64,000 nt of DNA from Streptomyces sp. NRRL WC-3742 (GTDB taxonomy: Bacteria > Actinomycetota > Actinomycetes > Streptomycetales > Streptomycetaceae), in contig NZ_JOCF01000067.1 in NCBI RefSeq assembly GCF_000720635.1, positions 13,447 through 77,446 on the forward strand, given 5' to 3'. The notes beneath the pieces are model-generated. The model had not been told where the DNA came from, searched no databases, and saw only the letters and a program-made list of their open reading frames with translations. Positions 48,202 through 54,913 of the stretch are shown here, piece after piece. The stretch's first letter is position 1; each line of letters begins with the position of its first letter. Position numbers and translations under genes: made by a program.

Positions 48202-49749
48202 ATGGAGCACTCCACCGTGTACCGACGCCGCTGGCGGATCCTGGCCGTGCTGTGCCTGAGCCTGATCGTCATCGGCATGGACAACCTGATCCTCAGCCTC
48301 GCTCTCCCCCGCGTCCAGCAGGACCTGGGGGCGAGCGGCGGCGACCTGCAGTGGATCGTCGACTCGTACAGCCTGGCCTTCGGCGGCCTGCTGCTGCTCG
48401 GCGGCGGCCTGGGCGACCGCTTCGGCCGCAAGCGCATGCTGATCACCGGCCTGCTGCTGGTCCTCGGCTTCTCGGCCGGCGCCGCCTTCGCCGGCAGCCC
48501 GGGCATGCTGATCACGATGCGCACCGGGATGGGCGTGGGCGGGGCGTTCGTCATGCCCGCGACCCTGTCCATCATCAAGAACGTCTTCCCGGTGGAGGAG
48601 CACGCCAAGGCGATCAGCGCCTGGGCCGGCTCGGGTGCGATCGGCGTGCCGCTCGGACCGGTCCTCGGCGGCCTGCTCCTGGAGCACTACTGGTGGGGCT
48701 CGGTCTTCCTGATCGCCGTCCCCGTGGTGGTGATCGCCGTGGCCGCCTGCGCCCTGCTGGTCCCCGAGTCCCGCGACCCGAACCGGACCAGGCTGGACCT
48801 GCCCGGCGTGGTGCTCTCCGTGTCCGGCCTCACCACCCTCGTCTACGGCGCCATCGAGGGGCCGCGCCGCGGCTGGACGGACCCGCTCACCCTGGCGGGG
48901 CTGGGCCTGGGCGTGGCGCTGTGCGCCGCGTTCGTGCTGTGGGAGCGGCGCACCGACCACCCGATGCTCTCCGCCCGGATGTTCCGCAGCCCGCTGTTCG
49001 CCGGCAGCGCGGTGGCCATGTTCTGCATCGAGTTCTGCCTCTTCGGGCTGCTGTTCGTGGTCACCCAGTACTTCCAGTTCATCCAGGGGCACGGCCCGTT
49101 GGCCTCCGGCCTGCGCCTGCTCCCGGTGCTCACCGCCATCGTGGGCGCCCAGCTGGGCACCCGGCTCGCGGCCCGGACCGGGCTCAGGCCGGTGGCCGTG
49201 GCGGGCCTGGCGGTCCTGGTCGCCAGCATGGCGCTGATGACCGGCGCGGACCGCGGCAGCGAGACGCTCGCCCTGGTCTCGCTCGCGCTCTTCGGCTTCA
49301 CCATGGGCCTGGTCCTGCCCCCGTGCGCCGACGCCCTGCTGGCCGCGGCCCCGGCCGAACAGGGCGGCGCCGCCTCGGCCGTGACCGACGCGACGCTCCA
49401 GGTCGGCGGCTCCCTGGGGATCGCGGTGATCGGCAGCGTGCTCGCCACCACCTACCGCGACGGCCTGCCGGACCTGGGATTCCTCCCTCCCCAGGCCGAG
49501 ACCGCCGTACGGGACTCGATCGGCGGCGCCGAGGCGGTGGCCCAGCAGGCCGGCCCCGACGCCGCCGCGGGCCTGCACGACCTGGTGTCGGACGCCTTCG
49601 TCGGCGCGCTCGCCGACTCCATGTGGACGGGCGCGGGCGTGGCCCTGGCGGGCGTGCTCGCCGTGCTGTTCCTGCTGCCCGGCCGCCGCTCGCCGGCCCG
49701 GCCGGCGCAGGCACCGAGCGAGGCCGCCGAAGAGCTGGTCACCCCCTGA
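48202..49749 (+). CDS. MFS transporter, DHA2 drug-exporter type
   Basis: A 515-residue proton-driven exporter with about 14 helices. The motif LGGGLGDRFGRKRMLITG (motif A) is intact in loop 2/3, motif C-like GAIGVPLGPVLGGLLLE lies in helix 5, and the MDNLILSLALPRV element is typical of the QacA/EmrB branch. AAGGGAG precedes the ATG at 48202. As a second exporter next to an MMPL protein, it suggests that the host needs both lipid export and self-protection. Confidence 0.95.
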   Translation: MEHSTVYRRRWRILAVLCLSLIVIGMDNLILSLALPRVQQDLGASGGDLQWIVDSYSLAFGGLLLLGGGLGDRFGRKRMLITGLLLVLGFSAGAAFAGSPGMLITMRTGMGVGGAFVMPATLSIIKNVFPVEEHAKAISAWAGSGAIGVPLGPVLGGLLLEHYWWGSVFLIAVPVVVIAVAACALLVPESRDPNRTRLDLPGVVLSVSGLTTLVYGAIEGPRRGWTDPLTLAGLGLGVALCAAFVLWERRTDHPMLSARMFRSPLFAGSAVAMFCIEFCLFGLLFVVTQYFQFIQGHGPLASGLRLLPVLTAIVGAQLGTRLAARTGLRPVAVAGLAVLVASMALMTGADRGSETLALVSLALFGFTMGLVLPPCADALLAAAPAEQGGAASAVTDATLQVGGSLGIAVIGSVLATTYRDGLPDLGFLPPQAETAVRDSIGGAEAVAQQAGPDAAAGLHDLVSDAFVGALADSMWTGAGVALAGVLAVLFLLPGRRSPARPAQAPSEAAEELVTP

Positions 49750-49854
49750 GCGTCCCCACCCGACAACCGTGCCGAGCCGGCGTGTCGAACGACCCGGAAG
49801 TCCGGTCCGGCAGTCCGTCAACTCCTTGTGAGTCCAACCCAAGAGAGAGACAGC

Positions 49855-50772
49855 GTGAAGAAGAAACACCTGTTCCGGTTCCTCGTGGTCGCCGTCGTCG
49901 GCGTGCTGATCGCGGCGTTCTTCCAGGGCAACGCCAACGCGGCCGAGCGCCGCGGCCGCTCGACCGACACCGTCGGAGCCGAGAGCAAGCGCGTGGTCCT
50001 GGGCTTCTACCAGGAGGTCCTGGCCAAGAAGCAGCTCAACCTGGTGGGCCAGTACATGCGCGAGGACTACGTCCAGCACAGCCCGGGTCTGAAGTCCGGC
50101 GTGAAGGGCTACCTGGAGGACTACGGGCTCTTCCACACCTTCTTCCCCGACCTGGAGGCCACGATCTACCGGGTCGTCCCGCAGGGCGACAAGGTCTTCC
50201 TGCTGGCCACCTTCCGCGGTCACCACGCCCAGACGGGCCGGGAGCTGGTCTTCAACACCGCCGAGCTGTACCGGGTGCAGGACGGCAAGCTGGCCGAGCA
50301 CTGGGACGTCGTCGACTACGCGGCGATGGATGCCTTCGGCGTGAAGCTGCCCGGCGGCGTCGAGCCGTCGACGCCGACCGGCTGGGGCGGCACCGACACC
50401 CAACGGCTCAACCTGCTCCGCCTGTTCTTCACCGTCGACACCGTCTACCGCGTCCCGGACAGCCCCTTCCGCGGCGCCCTCGCCACCGACCTGATCCAGA
50501 ACCAGCCGGGCGTCGCCCCCGGGCTGGCCGGCCTGCGGGACAACATCCGCAGCTACCGCGAGCGCTTCCCCGACCTCGGCTTCGAGGTCACCCACACCGT
50601 CGCCGACGACGAGACCGCCGTCGTCTTCTGGGTCTGGCGGGGCCACGAGAAGGGCACCGGCAAGCCGATCGAGCTCAACCGCGCCGACGTCTTCCGCGTC
50701 GACCACGGCAAGTTCGTCGAGCACTGGAGCCGCCTCGACTACCGCGCCGTCAACCCCTTCGGCCTGAGCTGA
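49855..50772 (+). CDS. Exported protein with two SnoaL-like domains
   Basis: A 305-residue protein. The N-terminus has a Sec signal peptide: KKKHLFRF, then a hydrophobic core LVVAVVGVLIAAFF and a cut site after NANA (about residue 26). Two SnoaL-like domains follow, about residues 40-150 and 170-300: the first with FYQEVLAKKQLNLVGQYMRE and EHWDVVDYAAM, the second with LRDNIRSYRERFPDLGFEV and EHWSRLDYRAV. Both keep the Asp near the Trp. SnoaL proteins normally work in the cytoplasm, so an exported tandem version is unusual. GTG 49855 follows an AAGAGAGAGACAGC leader. Confidence 0.8.
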   Translation: MKKKHLFRFLVVAVVGVLIAAFFQGNANAAERRGRSTDTVGAESKRVVLGFYQEVLAKKQLNLVGQYMREDYVQHSPGLKSGVKGYLEDYGLFHTFFPDLEATIYRVVPQGDKVFLLATFRGHHAQTGRELVFNTAELYRVQDGKLAEHWDVVDYAAMDAFGVKLPGGVEPSTPTGWGGTDTQRLNLLRLFFTVDTVYRVPDSPFRGALATDLIQNQPGVAPGLAGLRDNIRSYRERFPDLGFEVTHTVADDETAVVFWVWRGHEKGTGKPIELNRADVFRVDHGKFVEHWSRLDYRAVNPFGLS

Positions 50773-50777
50773 CGCAC

Positions 50778-50816
50778 GCGGCCGGCCGCCCGTGCGGTTC
50801 GAGGGCGGCCGGCCGC
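50778..50816 (+). terminator. Hairpin after the exported SnoaL gene
   Basis: A 14-bp GCGGCCGGCCGCCC arm (50778-50791) pairs with its exact reverse complement (50803-50816) around an 11-base loop, six bases after the stop codon. It would end the 44-50.8 kb transcript, although genes continue in the same direction. Confidence 0.75.
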
Positions 50817-50888
50817 GCGGCAGCCCGCGCAGCCGTACCCGGGGCCGGGCCCACGCCGGCCCCGAAGCCGAACCAGGAGGAATCTGTC

Positions 50889-51995
50889 GTGTCACGACCA
50901 TCGGTGATCATCGTCGGCAGCGGGGTGGGCGGGCTCGCCCTGGCCGGCATGCTCACCCGCCAGGGCTGCGAGGTCGTCGTACTGGAACGCGCGGCCGAAC
51001 GCCGCGACGGCCTGGCGATCACCATCTGGCCCAACGCCCTACGGGCGATCCGCCGTTCCGGCGGCGAGGACATGTACGAAGCCGTGCTGAAGGTCTGCGA
51101 GCCGATCCACTCGGCCCGGATGTTCAGCCAGTCCCGGGGCCGGCTGGCCACCATCGACCTCGGCTTCCTGACCCACCGCTACGGCGTCACCGGCCAGGGC
51201 GCGACCCGGGCCGAGCTGCTCGACGCCCTCATCGCCCAGGCCGGGGTCCCGGTGCGCTTCGGCGCCGAGGTGGACCGGGTCGGCACCGACGGCACGGTCG
51301 TGCTGACCGACGGCGAGACCCTGCGCGCCGACCTCGTGGTCGGCGCCGACGGCGTCGGCTCCACCGTCCGCCGCTCGCTGCTGCCCCCGGGCCAGGGAGA
51401 CGGCCGGGAGAACCCGCTGGAGAGCTGGCAGGGCGTCGTCGACCGAGGCGGCATCTGGGACGCGGGCGGCGCCGACTTCCACTTCGGCCCGCTGGGCACC
51501 TGCGGCATCATGCCGCTGACCGGCAACCGGGCCTACTGGTTCGTCGACGGCTCCATCCGAACGCCGCCGACCGGCCGGGGCTGGCCGGACGTGGTGCGCG
51601 AACTCGTCGCCGCCACCCCGCCCGAGCAGCTGTTCCCCGGCCAGGCTTGGGACCGCCGCCCGGTCCGCCACTGGGGCCGCGGCCGGGTCACCCTGCTCGG
51701 CGACGCCGCGCACCCGATCCTGCCCACCATCGGCCAGGGCGCCTGCATGGCCCTGGAGGACGCCGGCGTGCTCGCCGCCCGGATCGCCCAGGACCCGGAC
51801 CCGGTCAACGCCCTGCGCCGCTACGAGGACGACCGGTACCCGAGGGTCGAGGGCCACTTCAAGAAGGCCCGCGGAATGCTCCGGATGCGCGGACTGCCCG
51901 GCGCCGTCCGCGACCGCGTGCTGGCCGTCCTGCCCGACCGCACGATCACCCGGATGTTCACCGACTCGGCCCTTCCCCTGCCCGAGTTCAGCTGA
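50889..51995 (+). CDS. FAD-dependent monooxygenase (aromatic hydroxylase type)
   Basis: A 368-residue flavoprotein of the p-hydroxybenzoate hydroxylase group. The dinucleotide motif VIIVGSGVGGLALAGMLTRQ is at residue 5, the second FAD/NADPH motif is around LVVGADGVGSTVRR, and the GD motif is in LLGDAAHPILPTIGQGACM. Such enzymes insert one oxygen with NADPH; epoxidation, hydroxylation or Baeyer-Villiger reactions are all known. The usual length is slightly over 370, so it is complete. AGGAGG precedes GTG 50889. It starts a new transcription unit after the hairpin at 50778. Confidence 0.93.
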   Translation: MSRPSVIIVGSGVGGLALAGMLTRQGCEVVVLERAAERRDGLAITIWPNALRAIRRSGGEDMYEAVLKVCEPIHSARMFSQSRGRLATIDLGFLTHRYGVTGQGATRAELLDALIAQAGVPVRFGAEVDRVGTDGTVVLTDGETLRADLVVGADGVGSTVRRSLLPPGQGDGRENPLESWQGVVDRGGIWDAGGADFHFGPLGTCGIMPLTGNRAYWFVDGSIRTPPTGRGWPDVVRELVAATPPEQLFPGQAWDRRPVRHWGRGRVTLLGDAAHPILPTIGQGACMALEDAGVLAARIAQDPDPVNALRRYEDDRYPRVEGHFKKARGMLRMRGLPGAVRDRVLAVLPDRTITRMFTDSALPLPEFS

Positions 51996-52095
51996 GGCCC
52001 GATCGCGTCCAGCGGCGCCACCCGTATCCACGGCCCCGCCGACCGGATCTCACCTACGTCAGCCGTACGCACCACGCACTCACCTTGGAGAACAC

Positions 52096-53616
52096 ATGGC
52101 ACTCACGGCTCCCGCCGCCCCGCCGCCGGGCAGCGACTACGACGTGATCGTGGTCGGCAGCGGGCTGGGCGGACTGGCCGCGGCGGCGTACCTGGCCAAG
52201 TCCGGCCGTCGGGTCCTGGTCGCGGAACAGGGCAGGGGCATCGGCGGCTATGCCCACGCCTTCCAGCAGGACGGCCGCTACTACGACCCCGCGATCCACG
52301 TCGTCCCGGGCGCGGCCGAGGGCGGGACGATCGACACGCTGCTGCGCTACCTCGGCGTCCGCGAGATGTGCGACTTCGTCGAGTCGGACGCGCTCTACCG
52401 GGTGGTCATCGACGACGACGTCCTGGACGCCCCGTTCGGCTCCGATGCCTTCATCGAGGCGCACGTCCGGCTGTTCCCGCACGAGGCGGAGGGCATCCGG
52501 GGCTTCTTCGGGCTCTGCGAGACCTTCCTGGCGGAGGCCCACCAGGTGCCGCTGCAGCTCTCGCCCAAGGAGCTCGGCGAGGCGGTGAAGCGGTTCCCGA
52601 CCCTGTTCGGCAACCGGATGTCGACCCTCGGCGAGGTCCTCGACCGCTTCATCACCGACCCGCGCTGCAAGGCATTCTGCACGGCCGGCTGGCCGTACAT
52701 GGGCCTGCCGCCGTCCCAGCTCTCCTTCGAGCTCTTCGCCCGCTTCCTCTACACGCAGATGCACGGCCTCTACCACTGCAAGGGCGGCTTCCGGCACCTC
52801 GTCTCGGCGTTCACCACCTCGATCGAACGGGACGGCGGCAAGCTGATCACCGGGGCCAGGGTCGAACGGATCCTCGTCCACGACGGGCGCGCCGAGGGCG
52901 TGGTGCTGGCCGGAGGCCAGGAGCTGCGCGCGCCCGTGGTGATCTCCAACGCGGACGCCAAACAGACCTTCGAGAAGCTGGTGGGCTTGGACCTGCTGCC
53001 CAAGGCGTACCGGCGGCGGCTGTCCTCGCTGCGCTCCTCGATGTCCATGTTCGTGGTCTACGCGGCCACCACCCTGGACATCGCGGCGGCCGGCGGCGCC
53101 CACGAGACCTTCGTCTACGAGAGCGACGACCACGACGCGACCTTCCAGGGCTTCGCGGACGGCGAGGCCCCGGCGACCGTGGTCGTGGTGCCGACCCTGC
53201 TGGACCCGAGCCTGGGCCCGGCCGGCGAGCACCTGGTCACCTCCACCGCGCTGGCGCCGTACCACGGCCCGGAGTCCTGGGACGAGTTGAAGCCCAAGCT
53301 GGAGGAGAAGTACCTCGACCTCATCGAGCGGCTCTACCCGGGCTTCCGGGCCGGCCTGACCTTCGTCAGCAGCGCCACCCCGCTGACGCTGGAGCGCTAC
53401 ACCCTCAACCACGAGGGCGCCGCGTACGGCTGGGAGAACACCCCGGCCCAGGCCGGCAGCAAGCGGCTGACGTACCGCACCCCCATCGAGGGGCTCTACC
53501 TGGCCGGGCACTGGGCGCAGGCGGCCAGCGCGCTGCGGGTGATCGTCTCCGGCAGCCACACCGCGCAGGAGATCCTGCGCGCCGACGGGGTCACCGACGT
53601 GGGCCCCGAGCTCTGA
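52096..53616 (+). CDS. CrtI/phytoene desaturase-like FAD oxidoreductase
   Basis: A 506-residue flavoprotein. The N-terminal motif VIVVGSGLGGLAAAAYLAKSG and the following EQGRGIGGYAHAF identify the CrtI/RetSat branch of polyene-handling oxidoreductases, and the C-terminal FAD motif GLYLAGHWAQAASALRVIVS is present. These enzymes desaturate, isomerise or saturate polyenes. In cinnamoyl- and polyene-forming clusters CrtI-like proteins are found near highly reducing type II PKS genes, which fits this context. The exact reaction cannot be told. It is 101 bases after the monooxygenase gene. Confidence 0.9.
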   Translation: MALTAPAAPPPGSDYDVIVVGSGLGGLAAAAYLAKSGRRVLVAEQGRGIGGYAHAFQQDGRYYDPAIHVVPGAAEGGTIDTLLRYLGVREMCDFVESDALYRVVIDDDVLDAPFGSDAFIEAHVRLFPHEAEGIRGFFGLCETFLAEAHQVPLQLSPKELGEAVKRFPTLFGNRMSTLGEVLDRFITDPRCKAFCTAGWPYMGLPPSQLSFELFARFLYTQMHGLYHCKGGFRHLVSAFTTSIERDGGKLITGARVERILVHDGRAEGVVLAGGQELRAPVVISNADAKQTFEKLVGLDLLPKAYRRRLSSLRSSMSMFVVYAATTLDIAAAGGAHETFVYESDDHDATFQGFADGEAPATVVVVPTLLDPSLGPAGEHLVTSTALAPYHGPESWDELKPKLEEKYLDLIERLYPGFRAGLTFVSSATPLTLERYTLNHEGAAYGWENTPAQAGSKRLTYRTPIEGLYLAGHWAQAASALRVIVSGSHTAQEILRADGVTDVGPEL

Positions 53617-53654
53617 CCATCCGTCCCGAGACCATTCGTCCCGAGGAGACAGCT

Positions 53655-54176
53655 ATGACGACCGAAACCAGCCCGGCCACCGTCGCGGTGTACCACGAGA
53701 TGGCCCGCCGCTACATCGAGGAGGTCTGGGACAAGAACAACGCCGCCACCGAGGCCGAACTGCTGGCACCCGACTGGGTGGACCACATGCCGCTGCCCGG
53801 CTGCCCGCAGGGCCCGGCCGGGCACCGCGCGGCGGTGCAGCTGATGCACGACGCCTTCCCCGACCTGCGCTTCTTCCTGGAGGACGTGGCGATCGTGGGC
53901 GACAAGGTGATCGACCGGTGGACCGCCACCGGCACCTTCCACGGCGAGCTGTACGGCTTCCCGGGCAACGGCGAGCGGATGATCATGACTGGCCTGGACT
54001 TCCACCTCGTCCGCGACGGCAAGTTCGCCGAGCTCTGGCACGAGGAGAGCACCGCCTCCCTGGTCGAACAGCTCGGGATGGCCCCCAAGCCCGGCTCCGG
54101 CCTGGGCACGATCCTCGGCCTGACCTTCGGCAACATCGTCCACGTCGCCAAGCACCGCATCCGCGGCCGGCGTTGA
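53655..54176 (+). CDS. SnoaL-like protein E (ester-cyclase style)
   Basis: A 173-residue SnoaL-fold protein similar to 'ester cyclase' annotations: VDHMPLPGCPQGPAGHRAAV, MHDAFPDLRFFLEDVAIVGD and GTFHGELYGFPGNGERM. The ending AELWHEESTASLVEQLGM has Ser where five of the seven domains in this cluster have Asp. Its N-terminus contains an extra helix. It lies 38 bases after the CrtI-like gene and three bases before the ferredoxin, in one operon. Confidence 0.82.
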   Translation: MTTETSPATVAVYHEMARRYIEEVWDKNNAATEAELLAPDWVDHMPLPGCPQGPAGHRAAVQLMHDAFPDLRFFLEDVAIVGDKVIDRWTATGTFHGELYGFPGNGERMIMTGLDFHLVRDGKFAELWHEESTASLVEQLGMAPKPGSGLGTILGLTFGNIVHVAKHRIRGRR

Positions 54177-54178
54177 CC

Positions 54179-54541
54179 ATGGACACCGCTCCTGCTACTC
54201 CCGGCAGCGACAGTTCGAACCCCACACGGAGGGTGGCCGGGCTGACGGACCTACCGCCGGGCGAACTGCTGGCAGTCGCCGCACCCGACGGCACCCGGGT
54301 CCTGCTCGCCAACGTCGACGGAGAGGTCCACGCCGTCGCGAACGAGTGCAGCCACGAGTTCGCCCCACTGGAGGAGGGCGAACTGGAGGACGACTCGGTG
54401 GTGTGCCCCTGGCACTTCAGCCGCTTCTGCCTCCGCACCGGCAAGGCCCTCGACATGCCGGCCGTCGACCCGGTGGCCACCTACGCGGTACAGGTGGTCG
54501 GCGACGAGATCCACCTCGGCCCCCGCCGCACCCCCGCCTGA
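54179..54541 (+). CDS. Rieske-type [2Fe-2S] ferredoxin
   Basis: A 120-residue Rieske protein. Cluster ligands are in CSHEFAPLEEG and CPWHFSR: two Cys and two His with the expected spacing. The domain is soluble with no signal peptide. It could pass electrons to a P450, to the CrtI-like enzyme or to an unseen oxygenase; no Rieske oxygenase large subunit is present in the window. Start ATG 54179 is three bases after the previous stop. It is the last gene of the PKS locus before a stretch of gene remnants. Confidence 0.92.
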   Translation: MDTAPATPGSDSSNPTRRVAGLTDLPPGELLAVAAPDGTRVLLANVDGEVHAVANECSHEFAPLEEGELEDDSVVCPWHFSRFCLRTGKALDMPAVDPVATYAVQVVGDEIHLGPRRTPA

Positions 54542-54604
54542 CCCCCCTCCCAGGAGGCCGGAGCCCTCGACCCGCCCATCGGGAGCCCCGGCCTCCACGG
54601 GCCC

Positions 54605-54790
54605 GGTGGCCCCGGCCCTGCCACTGCCGGCCTTCGACGGCGCCGAGCGGTGTGCCTCCGCCGAGGTCGTACCGTTCGAGGTCGGCGCCGGTGCGGTCGA
54701 CGGCCGCGACGAGGCAACGCGGGGCGGCGTCGTCGAGGAGGTCGAGCAGCGGCGCGGTGTGCGGCAGCGGTGCCGAGACCCACGCCGAGC
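54605..54790 (-). pseudogene. Remnant of a release-factor-like (Rv2629/baeRF2-type) protein
   Basis: On the minus strand 54790-54605 reads SAPLPHTAPLLDLLDDAA, then RCLVAAVDRTGADLERYDLG, which resembles the middle of actinobacterial Rv2629-like proteins (their DRTGADI motif). The frame has no recognisable start and loses homology within about 60 codons. It is a fragment only, and the assignment is from memory. Confidence 0.35.
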
Positions 54791-54843
54791 GCTGGTCCGA
54801 CCACGCCCCGGGCACGGTGGCGTACGCCTACGGCGACAGCTGA
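54770..54843 (+). pseudogene. Remnant of an exonuclease III-type C-terminus
   Basis: On the plus strand the frame ending in TGA 54843 contains HAERWSDHAP, the exact last catalytic motif of exonuclease III (compare 22827-23642), followed by GTVAYAYGDS. Nothing upstream in this frame is an exonuclease. It abuts and overlaps the opposite remnant at 54605-54790, so two broken gene ends meet here. Confidence 0.35.
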
Positions 54844-54868
54844 GCCTCCGGTACACCGTGGTGGCCTC

Positions 54869-54903
54869 CGGTGGGGCCGCCCGTGGCTGGGGCGGCCCCA
54901 CCG
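54869..54903. terminator. Hairpin between the PKS locus and the lyase gene
   Basis: CGGTGGGGCCGCCC (54869-54882) pairs with its exact complement at 54890-54903 around a seven-base loop. It lies at the 3' end of the minus-strand lyase gene and can also end rightward transcription from the PKS side. Confidence 0.75.
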
Positions 54904-54913
54904 GGTGGCGGGG

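Noticed and set aside
47788..50901. A very long open frame on the minus strand across the MMPL, MFS and SnoaL genes
   Set aside because: It mirrors the plus-strand genes, has a low-complexity composition rich in Gln, Glu, Arg and Gly typical of antisense frames in GC-rich DNA, and lacks a ribosome site or any family motif. The plus-strand genes have complete motifs.
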